Source: Oscillospiraceae bacterium
GTDB taxonomy: Bacteria > Bacillota > Clostridia > UBA1381 > UBA9506
NCBI GenBank assembly: GCA_015068615.1
Contig: SVKE01000005.1
Location: 1-44,033, forward strand
DNA length: 44,033 nucleotides
Reading direction: 5' to 3'
In this document: piece by piece, positions 1 to 8,345 of the stretch
Layout of the letters: each line of letters opens with the position of its first letter
Numbering within the stretch: position 1 is the first letter of the stretch
Translations under genes and position numbers: made by a program
The notes under the pieces: generated by a model
Seen by the model: the letters and a program-made list of their open reading frames with translations, nothing else
What the model was told of the DNA's origin: nothing
The model's database searches: none

Positions 1-1
1 G

Positions 2-538
2 CGGCGCTCCACCCATTTGGGGAAGCTGGAGCAGATTAACACCGTTGTCAGAAAGGTGTCGGACGGCGAATTCTCGGCAGAAGAGGCACTCGCCCGCCTC
101 AGCACCATTGACAACACCCGGGAAAATCCCGCGCGCAGCATGCTTGCATCTGCAGCTGCCGCCGGTGTTTTTTCCCTGCTGATAAACGGCGGTTTGACGG
201 AGCTGATTCTGGCCTTTTTGAGCTGCCTTTTGGCGCAAATTGCGGCCCTTTTGTTTCGCAAGGTGAGCATGCACGGGTTCTTTAGCAGTGTGCTGGGCGG
301 CCTTGTGCCCACGCTGCTTTTAATCCCCGCCTCTCTGCTTCTGCCTGATTTGAACCAACAGGCTGTTCTTTTGGGCTCCATGCTGCCGCTATTCCCCGGT
401 GTGGCAATGGTCAACGCTATTCGCGATGCCATTAACGGCGATTTAATCTCCGGCGTTTCACGCGCAGCCGAGGTCCTCATGATTGCGCTGGGACTGGGGC
501 TTGGCGCCTCACTCATTCTGCTTGCGGGGGTGGCATAA
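2..538 (+). CDS. ThrE/YjjP-type threonine/serine exporter, large subunit (5' end outside window)
   Basis: Membrane protein of the DUF1212/ThrE family, which exports threonine and serine or related small metabolites. The frame is open to the left edge, so the start lies upstream. A TTG at 17 is only an internal codon, and the visible 178 residues are the C-terminal part of a family usually near 250 residues. A charged stretch (LEQINTVVRKVSDGEFS) is followed by about five hydrophobic segments with the family-typical Gly/Pro-rich helices (MLPLFPGVAMVNAIRDAING). The stop codon directly abuts the ATG of the next gene, which encodes the small partner, so the two are translationally coupled. Substrate is inferred from the family only. 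Confidence 0.85.
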   Translation, partial: RRSTHLGKLEQINTVVRKVSDGEFSAEEALARLSTIDNTRENPARSMLASAAAAGVFSLLINGGLTELILAFLSCLLAQIAALLFRKVSMHGFFSSVLGGLVPTLLLIPASLLLPDLNQQAVLLGSMLPLFPGVAMVNAIRDAINGDLISGVSRAAEVLMIALGLGLGASLILLAGVA

Positions 539-979
539 ATGGAGCTTTTGTATAAATACATAGTCTGTATGGCCGTCATTTTTCTGCTGGGTCTGTCTCT
601 GCGTACAAAGCCTCGGGTTTCGTTGCTTGCCGGTATAGGCGGCGCCGTGGGATACATTGTCTATCTCCTTTGCCCCTCAGCACCGCTGGGCTTTTTGTTT
701 AGCAGTCTGACGCTGGCCCTTTTAGGTGAAATTTTTGCCCGGCTCTGCAGAATTCCCTCCAGCATCTTCATGGTGCTGGGCATTTTTCCGCTGGTGCCCG
801 GCACCGGCCTATATGAAACCATGGCTCATGCATTTCTGGGAGATTATGCCCAGGCTTTAAAAGCCGGCGGCGATGCCATAATCGGCATTGCACTCATGGC
901 GGTGGCCTTTGCCTTTGTAACGGTTTCCTTCCGCATCTTTGCACCGATTAAAAGGAGAAAGGGAAATGCTGCGAAATAA
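539..979 (+). CDS. ThrE/YjjB-type threonine/serine exporter, small subunit (DUF3815)
   Basis: A 146-residue protein with four to five membrane segments. It matches the C-terminal half of the actinobacterial ThrE exporter, which in many Bacillota is encoded as a separate small subunit. The helix pair around FPLVPGTGLYETMAHAFLGD resembles the FPGVAMVNAIRDAINGD segment of the upstream partner, as expected for the internal duplication of this family. ATG directly follows the TAA of the upstream gene (TAAATG), indicating one operon and a two-subunit transporter. No clear terminator follows; the ilvE promoter begins 15 bases after the stop. Confidence 0.85.
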   Translation: MELLYKYIVCMAVIFLLGLSLRTKPRVSLLAGIGGAVGYIVYLLCPSAPLGFLFSSLTLALLGEIFARLCRIPSSIFMVLGIFPLVPGTGLYETMAHAFLGDYAQALKAGGDAIIGIALMAVAFAFVTVSFRIFAPIKRRKGNAAK

Positions 980-993
980 TTTCCTCTGCCTAT

Positions 994-1023
994 TTGACAA
1001 AAAAGGAATATCTATGATATAAT
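994..1023 (+). promoter_or_regulatory. SigA-type promoter of ilvE
   Basis: TTGACA at 994-999 and TATAAT at 1018-1023 are separated by 18 bases. Both hexamers are consensus. It gives a short leader with a strong AGGAGG site before the ilvE ATG. No T-box or leader peptide fits in the 28 bases left. Confidence 0.75.
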
Positions 1024-1051
1024 GTAAAAAGCTACAGTTAGGAGGATTACC

Positions 1052-2113
1052 ATGGAGATTAAAATAACAAAAACCACCGCTCCCAAGACCAAGCCACCCG
1101 TGGATTCACTTGGCTTTGGAAAGCATTTTACCGATCACATGTTTGTGATGGATTACACCGCCGGAAAGGGTTGGCACGACCCGCAGATTGTCCCCTACGG
1201 CCCGATTCCAATGGACCCGTCCTGCGCCGTTTTGCATTATGGTCAGGCCGTATTTGAAGGCCTGAAGGCCTATAAGGGCGAAAACGGTCAGGTGCTGTTA
1301 TTCCGTCCCTATAATAACATGAACCGCATCAACGAGTCAAACGACCGCCTTTGCATTCCCAAGCTGGACGTAGATTTTGCGGTAGAAGCCATTAAAACTC
1401 TTGTGGAGCTGGAAAAGGACTGGATTCCCGGCGGCAAGGGCACAGCTCTTTACATCCGTCCCTTCATCTTTGCAACGGATCCCTTCTTGGGCGTGCACCC
1501 GGCCAGTACATATAAATTCATCATTATTCTCTCTCCGGTTGGTGCATATTATAAAGAAGGCCTCAATCCCGTTAAGATTTATGTGGAGGATGAATATGTC
1601 CGCGCTGTACGCGGCGGTATGGGCTTTTCCAAAACAGCTGGCAATTATGCCGCCAGCCTGAAGGCACAGGAGGAGGCTGAAAAGAAGGGTTACACGCAGG
1701 TGCTTTGGCTGGACGGCGTGGAAAGAAAATACATTGAGGAAGTGGGCGCTATGAACATCTTCTTCAAAATTGACGGCAAGGTTGTAACGCCCGCCCTAAA
1801 TGGTAGCATTTTAGCCGGCATCACCCGCAATTCCTGCCTGGAGATTTTAAGATCCTGGGGTGTACCTGCCGAGGAGAAAAAGATTTCTGTTGAAGAAATT
1901 TATGAAGCTTACCAAAACGGCAAGCTGGAGGAGGTATTCGGCACCGGCACCGCTGCTGTCATCTCTCCTGTCGGCGAGCTCTGCTGGGAGGGCAAGAAAA
2001 TGGTCATTAATAACGGCGAGATTGGAGCCCTCTCCCAAAAGCTGTACGACACCATCACCGGCATCCAAAGCGGTAAAATTGAGGATACCTTTGGATATAC
2101 GGTTACCTTATAG
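1052..2113 (+). CDS. ilvE: Branched-chain amino-acid aminotransferase
   Basis: PLP-dependent class IV aminotransferase of 353 residues. It interconverts Leu/Ile/Val and their 2-oxo acids in the cytosol. The sequence matches the longer BCAT group: the GQAVFEGLKAY motif near residue 64, FRPYNNMNR near 84, the PLP-binding lysine in GMGFSKTAGNYAASL (K194), and the C-terminal EVFGTGTAAVISPVG segment. Length is normal for this group. The start is set by a strong AGGAGG seven bases upstream. It has its own promoter and is not followed by other ilv genes. The transcript would run through the structured repeat at 2131-2551 and end at the hairpin there. Confidence 0.95.
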   Translation: MEIKITKTTAPKTKPPVDSLGFGKHFTDHMFVMDYTAGKGWHDPQIVPYGPIPMDPSCAVLHYGQAVFEGLKAYKGENGQVLLFRPYNNMNRINESNDRLCIPKLDVDFAVEAIKTLVELEKDWIPGGKGTALYIRPFIFATDPFLGVHPASTYKFIIILSPVGAYYKEGLNPVKIYVEDEYVRAVRGGMGFSKTAGNYAASLKAQEEAEKKGYTQVLWLDGVERKYIEEVGAMNIFFKIDGKVVTPALNGSILAGITRNSCLEILRSWGVPAEEKKISVEEIYEAYQNGKLEEVFGTGTAAVISPVGELCWEGKKMVINNGEIGALSQKLYDTITGIQSGKIEDTFGYTVTL

Positions 2114-2130
2114 GATAATAAGAGTAAAAA

Positions 2131-2551
2131 GGGGCTGTAGCAAAATGCCCAGACCGCGCAAAGCATAAAAAGCCTATAGTAGCATATTGTAATTGGAAAG
2201 AAATTACAAGAATACAGTGATAAGTGGTAAAAATCGTTAAAAACGATTTTTAGATTAAAATGCTTTCCACTTCGAACAAACTTCACCTCTCGGGCGTCAA
2301 AACACGTCCTTTTGTTCGTTTTCTTTTTTAAAAGAAAACTTCACATAGACGGACGATTTTGCCTTTTCCTCAAAAGACAGATGTCTTTTGAGGGGAGGAA
2401 CAGTTGCGTTGGAAATGAGGGGGCGTTGTTAAACGCCCACGTTACAACCAATGCAAGCTGTGACGATGTACGCCTTCGGGACTCAGTTTGTCCAATCTGC
2501 GCTATTTTGCGTCCATCCCCAAAAGGGGCTGTAGCATTTTGCTACAGCCCC
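2131..2551 (+). repeat. Structured intergenic repeat, copy A (421 bp, extended form)
   Basis: Long non-coding repeat in the convergent gap between ilvE and the DMT transporter. It starts with GGGGCTGTAGCAAAATGC (2131-2148) and ends with the reverse complement inside a perfect hairpin (2525-2551). An inverted second copy is at 26524-26781. Reading plus-strand sense, it can form: stem P1 (2158-2166 with 2260-2268, one mismatch); inside it P2 (2187-2194 with 2202-2209) and P3 (2229-2238 with 2242-2251); then P4 (2276-2282 with 2485-2491) closing P5 (2293-2297 with 2470-2474); and the terminal hairpin. The loop of P5 carries about 165 extra bases absent from copy B. It may be a MITE-like mobile element or a structured RNA; no open frame in it looks real. 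Confidence 0.8.
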
Positions 2552-2557
2552 TTTTTT
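2525..2557. terminator. Intrinsic terminator at the end of repeat copy A
   Basis: An 11-bp stem GGGGCTGTAGC closes a 5-base loop and is followed by six T on the plus strand. It ends ilvE transcription. Read from the other side it is followed by four T and can also stop transcripts of the minus-strand transporter gene whose stop is at 2559. Confidence 0.8.
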
Positions 2558-2558
2558 G

Positions 2559-3476
2559 TTACTGCTCCAAGCTTTTTTCTCTTTTGTTAAACAGCCTTTC
2601 TGCCAGACCGATTTCCGAAATAATCATACCACCCACAATAAGAGCGCTGCCAATAATCTTAAGGAAGGTCAGCGGCTCTGTCACGCCCTCCGGACCGGGG
2701 ATGACCAGAGCATACATATAGGCAAAGACGGGTTCCAGCGTAAAAATAACCGCCACACGGGAGGGCGCGACATATTTTTGCATAACCACCTGGCCGGTAA
2801 AGGCAAAGGCTGTGCAAAAGACAGCCGTGAGCACCACGGAGGTGAGCAGCGTGCCCGTGTAATCCACGCCGGCAAAGGTGGCAGGGTCGGTGATGCACCA
2901 CGCCAAAAGGGAAAGCACCGCTGCCGCCAGCGTTTGTCCGATGCCTAAGAGCAGGCTGTCATCCTCCTTCACATACCAATCTGCCGCAATGATGTGCACC
3001 GCCACACAAATAGCGCACAAAAACGTGTAAAAATCGCCTTGGTTTAAGGCTGTAAAATCCTGCAGAACACCGGTGATGCACAAAAGACCGACCACCGCTA
3101 GCCCCACACCAATCAAATTACTTTTGCTGGCCTTTTTTCGCAAAAACCAGCTGGATAAAAAGGGCACCATCAGCACGCTTGTGCTGGTGATAAAGCCGGA
3201 ATTGGAGGCCGAGGTATACCGCAGGCCAAAGACCTGCAGCACCATATAGCCACATAAAAGCGCACCCAGCACAAAGGAATGGAGGATTGTTTTTTTTGTA
3301 TACAGCCGCAGCTTTTTGCAAAAAACCGCCGCCAGAATGATGCCCGCGATGCCGAAGCGCAGGGTTAAAAATGCCAGAGCCGATACATCAGCGGCCACAT
3401 TTTTCATTAATATAAAAGATGAACCCCAGGCCGCTGTTACCAGCACCAGAATCAGGGTTGCAGTTTTATGATTCAT
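2559..3476 (-). CDS. EamA/DMT-family metabolite transporter
   Basis: Drug/metabolite transporter superfamily protein of 305 residues with about ten hydrophobic helices in two EamA repeats. The N-terminal repeat begins ATLILVLVTAAWGSSFILMKN. The second contains the family-typical LEPVFAYMYALVIPGE-like segment (here LEPVFAYMYALVIPGPEG) and ends with a Lys/Arg-rich tail. The start at 3476 is chosen because GGGAGG lies just upstream. A longer frame from 3539 lacks such a site and would run deep into the upstream gene. The start sits 11 bases inside the end of the FAD-dependent oxidoreductase gene, so the two are coupled. The substrate cannot be inferred. Confidence 0.85.
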   Translation of the reverse strand: MNHKTATLILVLVTAAWGSSFILMKNVAADVSALAFLTLRFGIAGIILAAVFCKKLRLYTKKTILHSFVLGALLCGYMVLQVFGLRYTSASNSGFITSTSVLMVPFLSSWFLRKKASKSNLIGVGLAVVGLLCITGVLQDFTALNQGDFYTFLCAICVAVHIIAADWYVKEDDSLLLGIGQTLAAAVLSLLAWCITDPATFAGVDYTGTLLTSVVLTAVFCTAFAFTGQVVMQKYVAPSRVAVIFTLEPVFAYMYALVIPGPEGVTEPLTFLKIIGSALIVGGMIISEIGLAERLFNKREKSLEQ

Positions 3477-5046
3477 CGTTTTGTTGCCTCCCGTTGCATA
3501 AAATAGACCGCGCTGCCTTAATGCCATCCACCGCGGCACTCATAATGCCTCCGGCATATCCCGCGCCCTCTCCGGCAGGATACAGACCGGCATGGCTGAC
3601 GCTTTCTCCCGCTTCATTGCGCAGAATGCGCACCGGCGCGCTGGTACGGGTCTCCGGAGCGGTTAATAACGCGTCCCCGGCAGTAAAGCCCTCTATTTTA
3701 TGCCCAAAGCTCACTAAGCCGGCTTTAAGCATCTGCACAATCCGTTCCGGAAAAAGCTTTGTCATGTCGCAAAGCGCTGTCCTGCCCGTGTAGCTGGGCT
3801 GCACTCTGCCAAGGCTGTTTTTGCCGCCATGTAAAAAGCTGCCCACGGTCTGCACCGGTGCCGCACCTCCAGCCAGCTGAAAGGCGCGCCGTTCCAGCTC
3901 GCGCTGCAGCATAACACCGGCCAGCGGATGGTCGCTTGCAAAATGCCTCTCATCCACGTTGACGCACAGGGCTGCGTTGGCGTTCTGTTCATTCCGGGCG
4001 CGGCGGCTCATGCCGTTTGTCACCAGGCTTTCTGCCTCCGAAGCCGCTGCCACCACCAGGCCACCGGGACACATACAAAAGCTATAGCAGGCATCGTTTC
4101 CCTGTCGCAGGGAAAGCTGATATTCCGCCGGTCCCAGCTTGGGATGCCCAGCGTAATGGCCATACATAGCCCGGTCAAGCTCCTTCTGCAGATGCTCAAT
4201 CCGCACCCCCACGGAAAAGGGCTTTTGCGCCATCGACACATCGCTTGCAAGAAGCATTTCATACGTATCACGCGCGCTGTGACCGATGGCCAGCACCAGT
4301 GTATCACAGGGGATATATGTCTCCTTCGAGGTGTAAATGCCCGCCACAGCACCGTTTTTTACATCCAGCCCCGTCAGGGCCGTTTCAAACTGAATTTCAC
4401 AGCCAAGCGCCAGTAGCTCCTGCCGTATGTTTTGAATCACCCGGCGCAGCACATCCGTTCCGATGTGGGGCTTGGCCTTTACCAGAATGTCTGCATCGGC
4501 ACCGAAGGCATGAAAATCTGTCAGTACCTGGCGCGCTGTTTTATCATGAATTCTTGTGGTCAGCTTACCATCAGAAAAGGTACCGGCACCGCCTTCTCCA
4601 AACTGCACATTGGTATTAGGATCAAGGACGCCGCCCTGCCAATACCGCTCAACAAGCCGGGTGCGCTTATCCACCTCTGCACCCCGCTCTAAAATAAGAG
4701 GCGGTGCTCCGGCACGGGCCAGCGTCAGGGCGCAGAACAGGCCACAGGGACCTGTGCCCACCACCACAGGCCGCATTTTCAGGCTTCTTGTGGGCGTCGG
4801 TAGCTCCGGCTCCGGAATCAGCCGGACAATATCCGGCACATCCGGCAAGGCTGATTCATCCTTAAGCGTCAATTCTGCTGCATAGACAAGCTGCACCTGC
4901 TTGCGGCGGGCATCCACGGATTGCCGGGCAATGCGAAACGCAAGCACATCGCTCTCCCGCTTGTGCAGGCGCAAAAGAGCCTGTTCCTTTACCTCAGCCT
5001 CATCTGCATCCGGCGAAAGCTTAATGTTATTAACACGAACAGACAT
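3466..5046 (-). CDS. FAD-dependent oxidoreductase (COG2509-type dehydrogenase)
   Basis: A 526-residue soluble flavoprotein of the 'NAD(FAD)-utilizing dehydrogenase' family common in Bacillota. An N-terminal domain of about 85 residues (SVRVNNIKLSPDADEAEV...) precedes the Rossmann FAD site VVGTGPCGLFCALTLARAG (GxGxxG at 97-102) with the acidic ERG end of the second strand. FGEGGAGTFSDGKLTTR follows near residue 148. The C-terminal GEGAGYAGGIMSAAVDGIKAA is the second FAD-contacting motif. The physiological substrate of the family is unknown to me. The start is supported by GGGAGG upstream and a good promoter at 5080-5108. Co-transcribed with the transporter downstream. Confidence 0.9.
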   Translation of the reverse strand: MSVRVNNIKLSPDADEAEVKEQALLRLHKRESDVLAFRIARQSVDARRKQVQLVYAAELTLKDESALPDVPDIVRLIPEPELPTPTRSLKMRPVVVGTGPCGLFCALTLARAGAPPLILERGAEVDKRTRLVERYWQGGVLDPNTNVQFGEGGAGTFSDGKLTTRIHDKTARQVLTDFHAFGADADILVKAKPHIGTDVLRRVIQNIRQELLALGCEIQFETALTGLDVKNGAVAGIYTSKETYIPCDTLVLAIGHSARDTYEMLLASDVSMAQKPFSVGVRIEHLQKELDRAMYGHYAGHPKLGPAEYQLSLRQGNDACYSFCMCPGGLVVAAASEAESLVTNGMSRRARNEQNANAALCVNVDERHFASDHPLAGVMLQRELERRAFQLAGGAAPVQTVGSFLHGGKNSLGRVQPSYTGRTALCDMTKLFPERIVQMLKAGLVSFGHKIEGFTAGDALLTAPETRTSAPVRILRNEAGESVSHAGLYPAGEGAGYAGGIMSAAVDGIKAARSILCNGRQQNDES

Positions 5047-5079
5047 GGACGAATCCTCCCAGTTAAATCTATGCTTTTT

Positions 5080-5108
5080 ATTGTAATAAAAAAAGGATGC
5101 AAAGTCAA
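5080..5108 (-). promoter_or_regulatory. SigA-type promoter of the FAD oxidoreductase-transporter operon
   Basis: On the minus strand, TTGACT (5108-5103) and TACAAT (5085-5080) are spaced by 17 bases, about 30 bases upstream of the start codon. Confidence 0.7.
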
Positions 5109-5194
5109 GAAAGGCAAATGATTTTAAGCATCATTTTATTTTTTCCCGCAAGTCTGCGCGAAAAAGTCTACATAATATATTTACATAATTCAAT

Positions 5195-5222
5195 TTGATT
5201 TCCAAAATGTTACAGGTATAAT
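5195..5222 (+). promoter_or_regulatory. Candidate promoter of the S-layer gene
   Basis: TTGATT (5195-5200), 16-base spacer, TATAAT (5217-5222). If used, it gives an untranslated leader of about 390 bases. A nearer promoter was not convincing: TTGACA in the 5520s has no good -10. Confidence 0.5.
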
Positions 5223-5228
5223 TTTTGT

Positions 5229-5619
5229 TTTTTCGGAACTTTCTTTGAGGTTTTGCCGTTTATATGAATGTCAGCACGATGACACGAACGACGTAACATT
5301 AACCATTACACTCGTAAAACGGGCACCGACGTCTGACAGATTTTTTTGCACTGACCTTCGACATAGCACAAAGCAGCTCATTTGCTTACAGCTGTTTTGT
5401 TTTGCAATAACACAGCATTATGTCAACCTGCTGTTTGGCTGCATTGGTTTCCACCAAGGGAAACAGGCAGCAGGATGCAGAGCGTTACACCCACATATCA
5501 CTGTCACTACACGGTGTAATGCTTCCTTGACAGGGAGGAACAGGTGATATGACAGCCGGCGCCGCAGCAAGCGCGACAGAAGGAATTATATTTTTATAAA
5601 AACAAGGAGGAAAATCTTC
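5229..5619 (+). other. Long structured leader of the S-layer gene
   Basis: No gene is convincing here although a 100-codon open frame exists. The stretch holds nested inverted repeats. CCTGCTG near 5429 pairs with CAGCAGG near 5471, enclosing TTTCC/GGAAA. TTACACC near 5487 pairs with GGTGTAA near 5514. The leader ends with AAGGAGG before the ATG. Long leaders of this kind often stabilise highly expressed S-layer mRNAs; that role is inferred. Confidence 0.5.
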
Positions 5620-8217
5620 ATGACAATCTCAAAAAAACTGCCCGCAGCAATTCTGGCGGGAATCATGACGGTGGGTATGGCTTTTTCGAGCTTTGCAGCT
5701 CTTCCGAGCGATGTTGTTGACTCTCCCTATGAAGAAGCCATCGAAACCCTGAGCGCTCTTGATATTATGATTGGTGATGATGACGGTATGTTCCGTCCCA
5801 CCGACAGTATCAAGCGTTCCGAATTTGCTAAGGTTGCCGTAGAGGCTATGGGCCTGGGTGACGTGGCAAGTGCTTCTAACCATCAGACGAAATACCCCGA
5901 CGTTGTAGAGAACCACTGGGCAAACGGATATATTAATGTAGCAACCGAGCAGGGCGTTGTCATCGGCGACGATGAGCGTAACTTCCGTCCTGACGATTCC
6001 ATCACCTACGCAGAAGCCATGACCATTCTGGTCCGCATCATTGGCCACGAGCCCTCTGCTCTTTCTAAGGGTGGCTTTCCCACCGGTTATATGGTGGTAG
6101 GCTCTCAGAACGGCATTTCCAAAAACGCAGCTGCCTCTGCAAATGATAAGGTTGTCCGCGGCATGGTCGCACAGATGACCTTCAATACGCTGACCGTTAA
6201 AATGATGGAACAGGTCGGCTTTGGTAACGACGAGCGCTACGAAATTGTTGACAAAACCCTGCTTGCCGATGTGTTGGATGTTACGAAGGATAGCGGCCAA
6301 ATCACCGCTCTGGGCATCAGCAGCATCAGCGGCTCCAGCTCTTTAAAGGACAACGAGGTAAGAATCGGCGACAAGGTGTTCTCCGTTTCTGAGGAAGCGC
6401 TGCCGACGGTCAGAAACCTGTTAGGCTTTAACGTCACCTACTATGTGCGTGAGCACGATAACGGCGATGAGGAGCTGATTCTGGCAAGAGCCGAAAAGAA
6501 CAAGAACAATGCCACAACCGTTGCCACAGACGATATAGAAAATGTTGTTGCCGAGGAAGGCAAGAATACGATTGTGCATTACTGGCTCGATAAGGAAACC
6601 GATAAAAACACCAAGGAGCTGACGATAGGTCAGAAGGCACAGATGATTTTTAACGGCAAGCCCGTTGATTTTGATGCCGCTCTCCTGCGCCCGGATTCCG
6701 GACGTGTTACCTTCTTAGATATTGATAACGATGACATTCACGATCTGGTGTTCGTCACTTCCTTCACAAACCTTGTTGTGGAATCCGTGATTGAAACAAG
6801 CCACAAGGTAACAGATAAATATGGCAACCCTTCCTTAGTCCTAGATCCCGACGACAAGGACGTGAAATTCACCCTGACAAAGGCCGGCCACTTAATTAAG
6901 CTGTCTGACCTGAATGAATGGGATGTGCTGAGCGTTGCAAAAAGTAAGGATGGCTCCATTATCTCTGTTGAGATCTCCTCTAACAGAGTGACCGGCAAGG
7001 TGGAAGAGATTGAGGATACAAAGTTCTTCATTGACGGCAAGGAATATGAAGTGGCTAAAAACTACACCGGGGAAATCAAGCTGAACGACGAGGGTACCTT
7101 CTATCTGGATATTGAGGGCAAAATCGCAGCTGTTGACACCTCCAGCACGCTTTCTTCTAACTATGCGTATGCCGTAGCAGGTGAGATTGCCACCGGCTTT
7201 GACAAAAATCTGAAGCTGAAGGTTTACACTAAAGAAGGCGAAACCACCATCTTAGAATCCGGTGAAAAGATTAAATTCAACGGCGCCAACGGCAAAACCG
7301 GCGAGGAAGTTCTGACAGCTTTAAAGAGCGAAGGCAGCTTTATGCCTCAGCTGATCACCTACGAGGTGAATGCAAAGGGTGAGCTGACCCAGCTGAACAC
7401 CGCCACAGATGCAACCGATTCCGGTGCTATTAATAAAAACAAGTTCACGCTGAATGCAGAAGGTGAACTGACCTATAAAAAAGCCTCCAAAAAGCTGGGC
7501 GCCTACAACGTAAATGCCCAGACACTGATCTTCAACATTCCGGAGGGCAAAACCGATCCCGAGGATTTTGCGATTGAAACAATCGACTTCTTCGATGACA
7601 ACGAAGCCTATGATGTGCTGCTCTTTGACGTAGCCGAGGATTTAACGGCCAAGGTTGTGATTGTCACAAGCTCTGCCGCTTCTGCCAACATCGAAGCTCC
7701 GATTGCAGTTGTTGACCAGATTACCACCATCACAAACGAGGACAATGAGCGCGTACAGAAGCTGTATGCATACCAGAATGGTGAAAGACTCTCCTTTGTT
7801 ACCGCAACCGACGGTCTGCTGGTGAACGGAGATGACGAGCCGAAGGCCTTAAAGCGCGGCGACATCATTCAGCTCAAGCTCAATACCAGAAACGAAATCA
7901 GCGGCATCCGCGTGCTCTTTGAGGCCGAGGATAAAGCAACCGAATTTACCACGACCATTGATGAGGACATGACCATCGTATATGGTAAGGTAACAAAGAA
8001 ATTTGCCTCCTCCATCAACGTACAGGTCGCAGATGGTGCTGTTGCAAACTACAGCTTAGAGGGCGCAACGGTGTACGAGGTAGACACCGCTAAAACCAAT
8101 AACGCCATCAAGGTTGTTGATGCAAATGAAATCACACAGTATGACGAATCAGATCCCAGCCGCGTATTCATCAGAATTTACGAAGATGCTGTGACCGAAA
8201 TTGTCATCATCAGATAA
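5620..8217 (+). CDS. S-layer homology (SLH) domain surface protein
   Basis: An 865-residue secreted protein. A Sec signal peptide (KK, hydrophobic core, cleavage near SSFAA at 26-27) is followed by SLH domains at about 32-75 (ALDIMIGDDDGMFRPTDSI) and 92-140 (NGYINVATEQGVVIGDDERN), and a degenerate third at about 150-195. SLH domains anchor proteins to pyruvylated cell-wall polysaccharide. The remaining 670 residues are acidic, rich in Asp/Glu/Lys/Thr and beta-prone, with no catalytic motif or membrane anchor. I do not recognise them. The strong ribosome binding site, long leader, own terminator and even codon use suggest high expression, perhaps as a major S-layer component. Confidence 0.9.
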   Translation: MTISKKLPAAILAGIMTVGMAFSSFAALPSDVVDSPYEEAIETLSALDIMIGDDDGMFRPTDSIKRSEFAKVAVEAMGLGDVASASNHQTKYPDVVENHWANGYINVATEQGVVIGDDERNFRPDDSITYAEAMTILVRIIGHEPSALSKGGFPTGYMVVGSQNGISKNAAASANDKVVRGMVAQMTFNTLTVKMMEQVGFGNDERYEIVDKTLLADVLDVTKDSGQITALGISSISGSSSLKDNEVRIGDKVFSVSEEALPTVRNLLGFNVTYYVREHDNGDEELILARAEKNKNNATTVATDDIENVVAEEGKNTIVHYWLDKETDKNTKELTIGQKAQMIFNGKPVDFDAALLRPDSGRVTFLDIDNDDIHDLVFVTSFTNLVVESVIETSHKVTDKYGNPSLVLDPDDKDVKFTLTKAGHLIKLSDLNEWDVLSVAKSKDGSIISVEISSNRVTGKVEEIEDTKFFIDGKEYEVAKNYTGEIKLNDEGTFYLDIEGKIAAVDTSSTLSSNYAYAVAGEIATGFDKNLKLKVYTKEGETTILESGEKIKFNGANGKTGEEVLTALKSEGSFMPQLITYEVNAKGELTQLNTATDATDSGAINKNKFTLNAEGELTYKKASKKLGAYNVNAQTLIFNIPEGKTDPEDFAIETIDFFDDNEAYDVLLFDVAEDLTAKVVIVTSSAASANIEAPIAVVDQITTITNEDNERVQKLYAYQNGERLSFVTATDGLLVNGDDEPKALKRGDIIQLKLNTRNEISGIRVLFEAEDKATEFTTTIDEDMTIVYGKVTKKFASSINVQVADGAVANYSLEGATVYEVDTAKTNNAIKVVDANEITQYDESDPSRVFIRIYEDAVTEIVIIR

Positions 8218-8284
8218 AACAAGCTGATTTAGCAGCAATTTAAGCAGCCAGCCAACCAATTTAATATATCACACAACCTCCAAA

Positions 8285-8322
8285 GACGGGCTGTGCCACC
8301 TGGCGCAGCCCGTCGACCTTTT
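8285..8322 (+). terminator. Intrinsic terminator of the S-layer gene
   Basis: A 13-base arm beginning GACGGGCTG (8285-8297) and its complement (8302-8314, one mismatch) close an ACCT loop and are followed by CCTTTTT. Confidence 0.8.
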
Positions 8323-8345
8323 TACATATATTTTTTAAAATTCTA

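Noticed and set aside
980-1051. T-box leaders for ilvE, hom or serS
   Set aside because: The spaces from promoter to start are far too short (ilvE, hom), or the upstream gene is immediately adjacent (serS).
2312-2590. Open frame of 92 codons inside repeat copy A, and shorter ones overlapping it
   Set aside because: They run through hairpin arms of the repeat, lack a ribosome binding site, and are not open in copy B.
5245-5547. 100-codon open frame in the S-layer leader
   Set aside because: No ribosome binding site, atypical composition, and it overlaps stem-loops; the region is better read as an untranslated leader.
5629-6300. 223-codon frame antisense to the S-layer gene
   Set aside because: Shadow of a strongly supported gene: no promoter or ribosome binding site and no recognisable domain.
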